Of a stretch of DNA of 64,000 nt, positions 1 to 8,088 are shown piece after piece (the stretch's first letter is position 1; each line of letters begins with the position of its first letter). Source of the stretch: Actinacidiphila sp. DG2A-62. GTDB taxonomy: Bacteria; Actinomycetota; Actinomycetes; Streptomycetales; Streptomycetaceae. The stretch is taken from the NCBI RefSeq assembly GCF_035825295.1, contig NZ_JAYMGI010000002.1, forward strand, positions 2,830,001 through 2,894,000, in the 5' to 3' direction. Made by a program: the position numbers and the translations under genes. The notes beneath the pieces are model-generated. The model was not told the origin of the DNA. It saw only the letters and a program-made list of their open reading frames with translations, and did no database searches.

Positions 1-1062
1 GAAGGTGACGTCGTCGAAGGAGATGGTGGCGGGCGCGTCGGCGGGCAGGGTGGCGGTGCCCTCTTCGAGGGTGGGCTCGGTGTCGATGAGTTCCAGGACG
101 CGTTCGACGCCGGCGCGGGCCTGCTGGCCGACGGTGAGCATCATGGTGAGCATCCTCACCGGGCCGGTGAGCTGGGCGAGGTAGGTGGAGAAGGCGACGA
201 AGGTGCCGAGGGTGATCTGGCCGCGGGCGGCCATCCAGCCGCCGAGGGCGAGCATGCCGATCTGGCCGAGGGAGGGCACCGCCTGCAGTGCGGGGGTGTA
301 GCGGGCGCTGAGTCGGACGGTGCGCAGCCGGCCGGCGAAGAGTCTGCGGCTGACCGTCGCCAGCTTGGTCATCTCCTGCTGTTCCTGGCCGAATCCCTTG
401 ACGACGCGGACGCCGGAGACTGATCCGTCGACGATGCCGGCGACGGCCGCGGCCTGTCCCTGGGCGTACCAGGTGGCGGGGAAGAGGCGTTTGCGGGAGC
501 GGTCGGCGATGAACCACAGGGCGGGTGCGACGGCCAGGGCGACCAGGGTGAGCAGCGGTGAGAGCACCAGCATGACGACGAGGGACATCAAGAACAGCAG
601 CAGGTTGCCGATCATCATCGGCGTCATGAAGAGCAGGCCCTGGATCAGTTGGAGGTCGCTGGTGGCGCGGCCGACGACCTGGCCGGTGCTGAGGTCGTCC
701 TGGCGGCGGCCGTCGAGCCGCATGATCGTGGCGAGCATCTCGTTGCGCAGGTCGTACTGCACGTCGAGGGCGAGGCGGCCGCCGTAGTAGCGGCGCATGT
801 AGGTGAGCACGTAGACGACGAGGGCGGCGGCGACGAGGGCGACGGCCCAGGGCATGAGCGGTTTGTCGTGCTTGACGATGACGTCGTCGATGATCAGCTT
901 GGGCACGAGGGGGACGAGGGCGGTGACGGCCATGCCGCCGAGCGAGGCGCCGAGCGCCAGCAGCACGGTGGTCTTGTAGCGCCAGCAGTAGGCGAGCAGC
1001 CGGCGGAGCCATCCGGGCTCCGTGCGGTTCTTCGTCGCCGTCCGCGGCCTCGCCGTCGTCAC
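1..1062 (-). CDS. ABC exporter, membrane-domain half (partial, 3' end outside window)
   Basis: This is the N-terminal 354 codons of a half-size ABC transporter with the membrane domain fused before the ATPase domain. It starts at GTG 1062 behind a GGGAGG ribosome site. Several hydrophobic helices are visible, including a stretch of alternating Ala/Val/Leu after a conserved PxxxxxIIDDV segment, and the intracellular loop contains the coupling-type sequence QDDLSTGQVVGRATSDL. The visible part ends in the linker ISFDDVTF, which normally opens the nucleotide-binding domain; Walker motifs lie outside the window. The family exports lipids, peptides or drugs as homo- or heterodimers, often from two adjacent half-transporter genes. 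The substrate cannot be told from this half. An inverted repeat and a 10-bp tandem repeat lie just upstream. Confidence in the family is high and in the function low. Confidence 0.88.
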   Translation of the reverse strand, partial: MTTARPRTATKNRTEPGWLRRLLAYCWRYKTTVLLALGASLGGMAVTALVPLVPKLIIDDVIVKHDKPLMPWAVALVAAALVVYVLTYMRRYYGGRLALDVQYDLRNEMLATIMRLDGRRQDDLSTGQVVGRATSDLQLIQGLLFMTPMMIGNLLLFLMSLVVMLVLSPLLTLVALAVAPALWFIADRSRKRLFPATWYAQGQAAAVAGIVDGSVSGVRVVKGFGQEQQEMTKLATVSRRLFAGRLRTVRLSARYTPALQAVPSLGQIGMLALGGWMAARGQITLGTFVAFSTYLAQLTGPVRMLTMMLTVGQQARAGVERVLELIDTEPTLEEGTATLPADAPATISFDDVTF

Positions 1063-1140
1063 GCGGTCCTCCCATGGGTCGCCGGGCGCGTCTCGCGCGG
1101 TCCGTGGTCTTCGCTGCTCGTCACTGCCCGTCACGGTCAG

Positions 1141-1188
1141 TCGCTGTCCGTCGCTGTCCGTCGCTGTCCGTCGCTGTCCGTCGCTGTC
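1141..1188. repeat. 10-bp tandem repeat, about 4.8 copies
   Basis: Four perfect copies of TCGCTGTCCG (1141-1180) are followed by a partial fifth. They lie about 80 bases upstream of the ABC exporter start, in its presumed leader. No coding sense is evident. Such a short array is prone to copy-number change. Confidence 0.9.
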
Positions 1189-1287
1189 GTACGTCACTGC
1201 CGCCTGCGGCCGCCACGCGCCGCCGTCGCGCGGTGCCGCGTCGGACAACGTGCCGGGCTGCGGTTTTCATCCTCCCGCAACATTCCA

Positions 1288-1323
1288 ACGACCAAGGTCG
1301 CACACGAGTGCGACCTTGGTCGT
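1288..1323. promoter_or_regulatory. Perfect 16-bp inverted repeat (operator or terminator)
   Basis: ACGACCAAGGTCGCAC (1288-1303) and its exact reverse complement (1308-1323) flank a 4-base spacer. The element sits between the end of the agmatinase gene (1422) and the start of the ABC exporter (1062), both on the minus strand. A 16-bp stem could terminate the agmatinase transcript, although no T-run follows. Alternatively the dyad could be a regulator operator in the exporter promoter region. The short loop and perfect symmetry fit either. Confidence 0.6.
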
Positions 1324-1421
1324 AATCCTTTCGGGTGGTTTGCCGAAGGGTTTGCCGAGTGCTGGGGTGGGTCGCCGGGCGGGGCCGCGGCGCCTGGGCG
1401 GGGCTGTCCGCCGGGGTTGGT

Positions 1422-2381
1422 TCAGCGGGCGGCGGCGATCTGCCGGGCCATGACCGTGGTGAGTTCGTAGGCGGTGTGGGAGGCGGCGACCGCGGTGATC
1501 TCGGCGTGGTCGTAGGCGGGGGCGACCTCGACGACGTCGGCGGAGACCAGGCGGAGGTCGGCGAGGCCGCGGAGGATCTCCAGCAGTTCGCGGGAGGTGA
1601 GGCCGCCTGCCTCGGGCGTCCCGGTGCCGGGGGCATGGGCGGGGTCCAGGACGTCGATGTCGACCGAGACGTACAGCGGCCGGTCGCCGATCCGTTCGCG
1701 CAGTTGCTGGACGACCTCGTCGACGCCGCGGCGCATCACGTCGGCGGAGGTGACGATGCCGAAGCCCATCCGCGCGTCGTCGTCCAGGTCCTGCTTGCCG
1801 TAGAGGGGGCCGCGGGTGCCGACGTGGGAGAGGGCGGAGGTGTCGAGGATGCCTTCCTCGACCGCGCGGCGGAAGGGCGTGCCGTGGGTGTAGGCGGCGC
1901 CGAAGTAGGTGTCCCAGGTGTCGAGGTGGGCGTCGAAGTGGAGCAGGGCGACGGGGCCGTGGCGGCGGGCGACGGCGCGCAGCAGCGGCAGGGCGATGGT
2001 GTGGTCGCCGCCGAGGGTCATCAGGCGGGCGCCGGTGGCGAGCAGGTCGTCGGCGGCGCCTTCGACGGTCGCCACGGCCTCCTCGATGTCGAAGGGGTTG
2101 GCGGCGATGTCTCCGGCGTCGGCGACCTGGGCGAGGGCGAACGGCGAGGCGTCCTGCGCGGGGTTGTACGGGCGCAGCAGCCGGGACGCCTCGCGGACGG
2201 CGTTGCCGCCGAAGCGGGCGCCGGGGCGGTAGGAGACGCCGGAGTCGAAGGGCACGCCGACCACGGCGACGTCGGCCGTTCCCACCTCGTCCAGCCTCGG
2301 CAGCCGGGCGAAGGTGGCCGGGCCGGCGTAGCGCGGGGTGCGGGAGGAGTCGACGGGGCCGCGCGGCGCTGCGCTGCTCAT
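1422..2381 (-). CDS. speB: Agmatinase-family ureohydrolase
   Basis: This 319-residue protein belongs to the arginase/agmatinase superfamily of binuclear manganese enzymes, which hydrolyse a guanidino group to urea plus an amine. Metal-ligand signatures are visible in order: [19 protein letters not shown] and [19 protein letters not shown]. The start is ATG 2381; the length matches the family (300-330). Actinomycete members act on agmatine or on guanidinobutyrate, and the sequence alone does not separate these. Position next to the phosphatase matches the S. coelicolor SCO2770-2771 order, recalled from memory. It probably forms its own transcript, divergent from the phosphatase gene; the 242-base gap between them holds both promoters. 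Confidence 0.88.
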   Translation of the reverse strand: MSSAAPRGPVDSSRTPRYAGPATFARLPRLDEVGTADVAVVGVPFDSGVSYRPGARFGGNAVREASRLLRPYNPAQDASPFALAQVADAGDIAANPFDIEEAVATVEGAADDLLATGARLMTLGGDHTIALPLLRAVARRHGPVALLHFDAHLDTWDTYFGAAYTHGTPFRRAVEEGILDTSALSHVGTRGPLYGKQDLDDDARMGFGIVTSADVMRRGVDEVVQQLRERIGDRPLYVSVDIDVLDPAHAPGTGTPEAGGLTSRELLEILRGLADLRLVSADVVEVAPAYDHAEITAVAASHTAYELTTVMARQIAAAR

Positions 2382-2623
2382 TGAGGTGGCCTCTTTCTGT
2401 GTGCTTCTGCTTGCTTCTCGGTGCTTGGGTCGGCGCGGGGGACGTCGTCCCGCCGCGGGACGCGTCGGGGACGCGGGGTGCGGGCCGCCCGCCGGGACGT
2501 AACGGTATGCGGCGGTCCGAAGGCGGCGGAATGTACGTTTCCTCCAATCCGCGGCGGCCATTGTGCCTCGGCGTCGATCCCCGTCCGTCGCACGGGCGGC
2601 GTCCGGAGGGCGACAATGTGCGC

Positions 2624-3432
2624 ATGCCATTGGATTCCGCACCGGGCGCGCCCAGCCGCCAGACCCTCGCCGCCCATCTGATACGCACCCGGATAGCCGG
2701 GGACGTCGCCACGAGCCGGGACAACAACCTGGACCACTACCGGGCGCTGGCCGAGGGCAGCCGGTACTACTGGTTCGGCCTGGACTTCGGCGACCGCTGG
2801 CAGGACCCGCGGGCGGTGCTGGGGCTGATGGCCGAGCGGTGCGGGGTGGTGGCCGACCCGGAGCACCGCCAGGGGCAGGACACGATCGATCCGCAGCTGA
2901 CGGTGGACGCCTTGGAGAGGATGGCGGAGGCGCTGGCCAAGGCGGCGGAGAACCGGTCGCGGGTGCTGCTGGCGACCGGGCACCCGGCGGGGCTGTTCGC
3001 GGTGCACCAGGCGGTGGCGGACGCGCTGCGGGCGGCGGGGTGCACCATAGCGGCGCCGGCCGAGCACCTGTACGCCGACGGGGGGAGGTGCGGCAGCTGG
3101 CGGGGGTGTTCATGCTGCACCGCGGCGGCGGCCTGGTGCACACGCACTCGCCGGACCCGATGCGGGAGATCCTGGACGCCCTGGAGCGGGCCGGGGAGCC
3201 GCTGCCGGACCTGGTGGTCGCCGACCACGGCTGGGCGGGGCACGCGGGGTGGCGCGGCATCGACACGGTGGGCTTCGCCGACTGCAACGACCCGGCGCTG
3301 TTCGTCGGCGAGGCGGAGGGCTCGATCAAGGTGAGCGTCCCGCTGGACGACAACGTGGCGCCGCACTTCTACGCGCCGATGACGGCGTACCTGCTGGCCG
3401 CGGCCGGGTTGCACGGCCGCCCCTGGGGCTGA
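2624..3432 (+). CDS. Phosphatase-like conserved protein, interrupted by a one-base frameshift
   Basis: The gene starts at ATG 2624 with GGAGGG about 14 bases upstream. The first frame encodes a conserved actinobacterial protein usually annotated 'phosphatase' (opening [16 protein letters not shown], then [16 protein letters not shown] and [17 protein letters not shown]). The homology continues in another frame as [15 protein letters not shown], then [20 protein letters not shown] and [17 protein letters not shown], to the stop at 3430-3432. The switch falls at the G run 3080-3085: adding one G restores a 269-residue protein. This is most likely a sequencing error; a true pseudogene cannot be excluded. 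The biochemical substrate is unknown to me. Confidence 0.75.
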
Positions 3433-3519
3433 GCCGGGGCCCGGAGGGCTGGGCCGGGACCCGGAGCGCTGGGTCGGGGCCCTGGGAGCCGGGCGAGGGC
3501 TGAACGGCCCTCGGGCAGG

Positions 3520-4506
3520 TCAGGCGCGCGGAATCCTGACCAGGCCCTCCTGGATCACCGACACGGCCAGCCGCCCGTCGCGGGTGTAGATGCGGGCGGT
3601 CCCCAGGCCCCGGCCGCCGGAGGCGGACGGACTCTGCTGGTCGTACAGCAGCCACTCGTCCGCGCGCAGCGGCCGGTGGAACCACATGGCGTGGTCCAGG
3701 CTGGCGCCGACCACGTCGCCGACGGCCCAGCCGCCGCGTCCGTGGGCGAGCAGCACGGAGTCCAGCAGGGTCATGTCGGACACATAGGTGGCCAGGCACA
3801 CGTGCAGCATGGGGTCGTCGGCGAGCCGGCCGCGGGCCCGGAACCACACCTGGGAGCGCGGTTCGCGGGCGGTCCCCGCGGTCAGGAACGGCGGGTCCTC
3901 GACGTATCGCAGGTCGACCGCGGCGCGCGCCTCCAGGAGGCGGTCGACGACGCGCGGGTCGGGGAACTTGTCGGCGTGCGCGGGGAGCAGTTCCTCGGCG
4001 CTGGGCAGCGTCTCGGGGTCGGGTGCGTACGGCATCGGCTCCTGGTGCTCCAGGCCGGCCTCGTGGACCTGGAAGGACGCCGAGAGGTGGAAGATCGGCT
4101 GGCCGTGCTGGATGGCGACGACGCGCCGGGTGGTGAAGGAGCGGCCGTCGCGGATGCGGTCGACCTCGTAGACGATGGGGGCGCCGGGGTCGCCCGGGCG
4201 CAGGAAGTACGAGTGCAGGGAGTGCGCGCCGCGCTCCGCGGGGACGGTGCGGCCGGCGGCGACCAGCGCCTGTGCGGCGACCTGCCCGCCGAAGACCCGC
4301 GGCACCACCGCCGAACGGCTGAATCCGCGGAAGATGTCCTCTTCGATGCGCTCCAGGTCCAGCAGTTCCAGCAGTTCCCGCAGCGGCTTGGGGTCCTCGG
4401 GCGCAAAGTCCCCCGGCCGCGGGCCCCGGGGCGCGGAGCCGCCGGGTGCTCGGTCTTCTGGTGCGGGGCCGCCGGGCGCGGCGGCCCCGGCCGGGCTGTC
4501 GTTCAC
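3520..4506 (-). CDS. tesB: Acyl-CoA thioesterase II (TesB family)
   Basis: This 328-residue double-hotdog thioesterase hydrolyses acyl-CoA to free acid and CoA. Family features are RVFGGQVAAQALVAAGRTV in the N-terminal hotdog, then HSLHSYFLRPGD and the C-terminal stretch SLDHAMWFHRPLRADEWLLY, which holds the conserved Asp. The first 35 residues are Pro/Ala/Gly-rich and poorly conserved. The start is GTG 4506, whose last two bases overlap the TGA stop of the upstream acyl-CoA dehydrogenase (GTGA), so translation is probably coupled. Pairing with a dehydrogenase suggests a role in clearing or recycling acyl-CoA during fatty or branched acid breakdown. Confidence 0.9.
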   Translation of the reverse strand: MNDSPAGAAAPGGPAPEDRAPGGSAPRGPRPGDFAPEDPKPLRELLELLDLERIEEDIFRGFSRSAVVPRVFGGQVAAQALVAAGRTVPAERGAHSLHSYFLRPGDPGAPIVYEVDRIRDGRSFTTRRVVAIQHGQPIFHLSASFQVHEAGLEHQEPMPYAPDPETLPSAEELLPAHADKFPDPRVVDRLLEARAAVDLRYVEDPPFLTAGTAREPRSQVWFRARGRLADDPMLHVCLATYVSDMTLLDSVLLAHGRGGWAVGDVVGASLDHAMWFHRPLRADEWLLYDQQSPSASGGRGLGTARIYTRDGRLAVSVIQEGLVRIPRA

Positions 4507-5660
4507 AGCCCCATCGACTTGGCGATGATCGACTTCATCACTTCACTGGTCCCGCCGTAGATCCGGTTGACGCGGTTGTCAGCGTACAGCCGGGCGATCG
4601 GGTACTCGTTCATGTAGCCGTAGCCGCCGTGCAGCTGGAGGCAGCGGTCGATGACGCGGGCGGCGACCTCGGTGCAGAACAGCTTGGCGGAGGCGGCGTC
4701 CGCCGCGGTCAGCTCGCGGCGGTCGTGGGCGTCCAGGGCGCGGTCCACGACGGCCTGCGCGGCGTCGACCTCGGCCTTGCAGGCGGCCAGTTCGAACTTG
4801 GTGTTCTGGAAGGACGCGACGGTGCGGCCGAAGACGGTGCGCTCCTGGACGTAGTCCTGGGCGAAGCGGACGGCCGCCGCGGCCTGGGCGTAGGCGCCGA
4901 AGGCGATGGCCAGGCGCTCCTGCGGGAGGTTCTGGCCGAGGTAGGAGAAGCCCTTGCCCTCCTCGCCGAGCAGGTCCTCAACGGGGACCTTGACGTCGGA
5001 GAAGGCGAGTTCGGCGGTGTCGGACGCCTTCAGGCCGAGCTTGTCGAGCTTGCGGCCGACGCTGTAGCCCTCGGAGGTGGTGTCGACGACGAACAGGGAG
5101 ATGCCGGCCCTGCGGTCCTCGGGGGTGGCGGGGGCGGTGCGGGCGCAGACGATGACGCGGTCGGCGTGGACGCCGCCGGTGATGAAGGTCTTGGCGCCGT
5201 TGAGGACGTAGTGGGTGCCGTCGGCGGAGCGCTTGGCGGTGGTCTTCATGCCGGCCAGGTCCGAGCCGGTGCCGGGCTCGGTCATGGCGATGGCGAACAT
5301 CGTCTCGCCGGTGACGAAGCCGGGCAGCCAGCGCTTCTTCTGCTCGTCGGTGGCGTAGGCCGTCAGGTACGGCAGGCACAGGCCGGTGTGGACGCTGCTG
5401 CCGCCGAAGCTGACGCCGGCGCGGGCGCACTCCTCGCTGAGGACGGCCTGGAACTTGAAGCTCTGCTCGCCGGCGCCGCCGTACTCCTCGGGGACCTCGA
5501 TCCCGAAGACGCCCAGCTCGCCGAGCTTGTAGTAGAAGTCGCGGGGGGCCTGTCCCGCGTGCAGCCACTCGTCGTAGACGGGTACGACCTCGGCCTCGAT
5601 GAAGGCGCGTATCGTCTGGCGGAACGCCTCGTGGTCCTCGTTGAACACCGTGCGACGCAC
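4503..5660 (-). CDS. Acyl-CoA dehydrogenase (LCAD/IVD-like active site)
   Basis: This 385-residue FAD flavoenzyme starts at GTG 5660. It carries the family signatures AMTEPGTGSDLAGMKT and LHGGYGYMNEYPIARLYAD. The usual C-terminal catalytic Glu position reads RIYGGTSEVMK, with Gly where medium-chain enzymes have Glu. LPQERLAIAFGA supplies the alternative catalytic Glu used by long-chain and isovaleryl-CoA dehydrogenases. That points to long or branched acyl-CoA substrates. It is the first gene of a two-gene operon with tesB (GTGA overlap) and diverges from the carboxylase operon across the TetR gene. It corresponds in position to SCO2774. Confidence 0.9.
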   Translation of the reverse strand: MRRTVFNEDHEAFRQTIRAFIEAEVVPVYDEWLHAGQAPRDFYYKLGELGVFGIEVPEEYGGAGEQSFKFQAVLSEECARAGVSFGGSSVHTGLCLPYLTAYATDEQKKRWLPGFVTGETMFAIAMTEPGTGSDLAGMKTTAKRSADGTHYVLNGAKTFITGGVHADRVIVCARTAPATPEDRRAGISLFVVDTTSEGYSVGRKLDKLGLKASDTAELAFSDVKVPVEDLLGEEGKGFSYLGQNLPQERLAIAFGAYAQAAAAVRFAQDYVQERTVFGRTVASFQNTKFELAACKAEVDAAQAVVDRALDAHDRRELTAADAASAKLFCTEVAARVIDRCLQLHGGYGYMNEYPIARLYADNRVNRIYGGTSEVMKSIIAKSMGL

Positions 5661-5748
5661 AGCGCGCCTCCCATCGGCGGATCGGCGGGGCCGGGCCGCA
5701 GGAGCCGGGCCCGGACGACGAGCGGATAATAAGCAAGCGCTCAGTAAG

Positions 5749-6369
5749 TTACCCGTCGGTCCAGCCGGCTGTCCAGGTCCGGCCGCTGTCGAGGGCGTCC
5801 AGCGCGCTCAGCGCCAGCCGGTGCAGCAGGGCGGCGGTGGCGGCGCGGTCCGGCGCGCGGCCGCCGCCGCCGAGGTGCGGGGTGGAGTTCAGCAGGCCGA
5901 AGACGGCGTGCACGGCAGCGCGGGCCTCGAGTTCGGTGGCGTCGGGGTAGAGCCGGCGGACGACGCCGACCCACTCCTCGACGTACTGCCGCTGGAGCTG
6001 GCGGACCAGCTTGCGGTCGGAGTCGCGCAGCCGGTCCAGCTCGCGGTCGTGCAGGGTGATCAGCGGACGGTCGTCGATGGCGAAGTCGATGTGGCCGCGG
6101 ATCAGGGCGTCCAGCGCCTCGGCCGGGCCCGGCGCCTCGGCGACCCGCATCCGGCCGGCCGACAGCAACCGGTCGCTGATCCCCACCAGCAGTTCGGCCA
6201 GCATCGCGTCCTTGCCCGCGAAGTGGCGGTACAGGCCGGGGCCGCTGATGCCGACCGCGGCGCCTATCTCGTCCACGCCGACGCCGTGGAAGCCGCGTTC
6301 GGCGAAGAGCCGCGCGGCCTCCCGCAGGATCTGCTCGCGGCGGTTTTCCACAGTCCTCGTCGGGTTCAT
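5749..6369 (-). CDS. TetR-family repressor of acyl-CoA/leucine catabolism
   Basis: This is a 206-residue regulator with an N-terminal helix-turn-helix (LREAARLFAERGFHGVGVDEI then ISGPGLYRHFAGKDAML) and a variable ligand-binding C-terminus. ATG 6369 is chosen; an in-frame TTG at 6387 would add six residues. It lies between the leftward acd-tesB operon and the rightward carboxylase operon, 22 bases from a perfect dyad that is very probably its operator. The likely ligand is an acyl-CoA intermediate such as those of leucine breakdown (inference from neighbours). Confidence 0.88.
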   Translation of the reverse strand: MNPTRTVENRREQILREAARLFAERGFHGVGVDEIGAAVGISGPGLYRHFAGKDAMLAELLVGISDRLLSAGRMRVAEAPGPAEALDALIRGHIDFAIDDRPLITLHDRELDRLRDSDRKLVRQLQRQYVEEWVGVVRRLYPDATELEARAAVHAVFGLLNSTPHLGGGGRAPDRAATAALLHRLALSALDALDSGRTWTAGWTDG

Positions 6370-6391
6370 GGAATCGAGTCTAGACAATCCA

Positions 6392-6436
6392 GTTAGCGAG
6401 CGTTAACGTAGAACCACCACGTTAACGCTCGCTAAC
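6392..6436. promoter_or_regulatory. TetR operator: two inverted 18-bp arms
   Basis: GTTAGCGAGCGTTAACGT (6392-6409) and its exact reverse complement (6419-6436) are separated by nine bases. Each arm is itself an imperfect palindrome (GTTA-CG--CG-TAAC), so the element looks like two adjacent TetR dimer sites in opposite orientation. It occupies the 83-base gap between the TetR start (6369) and the carboxylase beta start (6453), where it could block both promoters. No separate -35/-10 pair is convincing. Confidence 0.85.
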
Positions 6437-6452
6437 ATCCGGGGGCCGAACC

Positions 6453-8081
6453 ATGGCAGCACCCGCCCTGTCCAGCGCCGTAGATCCGGCGTCGCAGGCG
6501 TACCGCACCAACGCCGAGGCGCACGCCGCGCTCGGATCGGTGCTGCGCGACAAGCTCGCCGCCGCCCGGCTGGGCGGCGGCGAGAGGGCGCGCGCCCGGC
6601 ACGTCTCGCGCGACAAGCTGCTGCCGCGCGACCGGGTGGACGGCCTGCTCGACCCCGGCTCGCCGTTCCTGGAGCTGGCGCCGCTGGCGGCCGACGGGAT
6701 GTACGACGGACAGGCGCCCGCCGCGGGCGTGATCGCCGGGATCGGGCGGGTCTCGGGCCGCGAGGTCGTCGTGGTCGCCAACGACGCCACCGTCAAGGGC
6801 GGCACCTACTACCCGATGACGGTCAAGAAGCACCTGCGCGCGCAGGAGGTGGCCCTGGACAACCACCTGCCGTGCGTCTACCTGGTCGACTCCGGCGGCG
6901 CCTTCCTCCCCCGGCAGGACGAGGTCTTCCCCGACCGCGACCATTTCGGCCGGATCTTCTTCAACCAGGCCACCATGTCCGCGCGCGGCATCCCGCAGAT
7001 CGCCGCGGTCATGGGCTCGTGCACGGCCGGCGGCGCCTATGTGCCGGCGATGAGCGACGAGGCGGTGATCGTGCGGAACCAGGGCACGATCTTCCTGGGC
7101 GGGCCGCCCCTGGTGAAGGCCGCGACCGGCGAGGTGGTCACCGCGGAGGAGTTGGGCGGCGGCGAGGTGCACGCCCGCACCTCCGGCGTCACCGACCACC
7201 TGGCGGAGGACGACGCCCACGCGCTGCGCATCGTCCGCGACATCGTCTCCACGCTGCCCGCGCGCGGGGCGCCGCCGTGGACGGTGCGCCCGGCCGAGCC
7301 GCCCGCGGTCGACCCCGCCGGGCTCTACGGAGCGGTGCCGGTGGACTCCCGCACCCCGTACGACGTGCGGGAGGTGATCGCGCGGCTGGTCGACGGCAGC
7401 AGGTTCGCGGAGTTCAAGGCCGAGTACGGCACGACGCTGGTCACCGGCTTCGCGCACGTCCAGGGCCACCCGGTCGGCATCGTGGCCAACAACGGCATCC
7501 TGTTCGCCGAGTCGGCGCTGAAGGGCGCGCACTTCATCGAGCTGTGCGACCAGCGCGGCATCCCGCTGCTGTTCCTGCAGAACATCTCGGGGTTCATGGT
7601 CGGCCGGCAGTACGAGGCCGGCGGCATCGCCAAGCACGGCGCCAAGATGGTCACCGCGGTGGCCTGCGCACGGGTGCCCAAGCTGACCGTGGTCATCGGC
7701 GGGTCCTACGGCGCGGGCAACTACTCGATGTGCGGCCGCGCCTACAGCCCCCGGTTCCTGTGGATGTGGCCGAACGCGAAGATCTCGGTGATGGGCGGCG
7801 AGCAGGCCGCCTCGGTGCTGGCCACCGTCAAGCGCGACCAGCTCGCCGCGGCCGGAGAGAAGTGGAGCGAGCAGGACGAGGAGGCGTTCAAGGCGCCGGT
7901 CCGCGAGCAGTACGAGACCCAGGGCAGCGCCTACTACGCCACCGCGAGGCTGTGGGACGACGGTGTGATCGACCCGCTGGAGACCCGGACGGTGCTGGGC
8001 CTGGCCCTCACCGCCTGCGCCAACGCCCCGCTGCCGACCCCCGACCCGAGCGCGCCCGGCTACGGCGTGTTCCGGATGTGA
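6453..8081 (+). CDS. accD1: Acyl-CoA carboxylase beta subunit (methylcrotonyl-CoA carboxylase type)
   Basis: This 542-residue carboxyltransferase transfers the carboxyl group from biotin to an acyl-CoA. The N-half has [19 protein letters not shown] and [19 protein letters not shown] with a following [13 protein letters not shown] oxyanion motif. The C-half has [18 protein letters not shown] and [15 protein letters not shown]. The [16 protein letters not shown] and [19 protein letters not shown] segments are typical of methylcrotonyl-CoA rather than propionyl-CoA carboxylases. With HMG-CoA lyase and a dehydrogenase downstream this is the leucine/isovalerate route. It is the first gene of a four-gene operon directly behind the TetR operator. 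Confidence 0.92.
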   Translation: MAAPALSSAVDPASQAYRTNAEAHAALGSVLRDKLAAARLGGGERARARHVSRDKLLPRDRVDGLLDPGSPFLELAPLAADGMYDGQAPAAGVIAGIGRVSGREVVVVANDATVKGGTYYPMTVKKHLRAQEVALDNHLPCVYLVDSGGAFLPRQDEVFPDRDHFGRIFFNQATMSARGIPQIAAVMGSCTAGGAYVPAMSDEAVIVRNQGTIFLGGPPLVKAATGEVVTAEELGGGEVHARTSGVTDHLAEDDAHALRIVRDIVSTLPARGAPPWTVRPAEPPAVDPAGLYGAVPVDSRTPYDVREVIARLVDGSRFAEFKAEYGTTLVTGFAHVQGHPVGIVANNGILFAESALKGAHFIELCDQRGIPLLFLQNISGFMVGRQYEAGGIAKHGAKMVTAVACARVPKLTVVIGGSYGAGNYSMCGRAYSPRFLWMWPNAKISVMGGEQAASVLATVKRDQLAAAGEKWSEQDEEAFKAPVREQYETQGSAYYATARLWDDGVIDPLETRTVLGLALTACANAPLPTPDPSAPGYGVFRM

Positions 8082-8088
8082 GGCCGAG

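Noticed and set aside
1422..3353. Agmatinase start far upstream (643-residue frame)
   Set aside because: The upstream part is antisense to the phosphatase gene and low in complexity; the conserved N-terminus begins at ATG 2381.
2624..3432. True pseudogene (phosphatase), and likewise accA1, GH48, bglC, hydroxylase and chain-length factor
   Set aside because: Each is a single break in or beside a short G/C run with intact motifs on both sides, and the same type of defect recurs in essential parts of well-organised operons. Sequencing error is the simpler cause.
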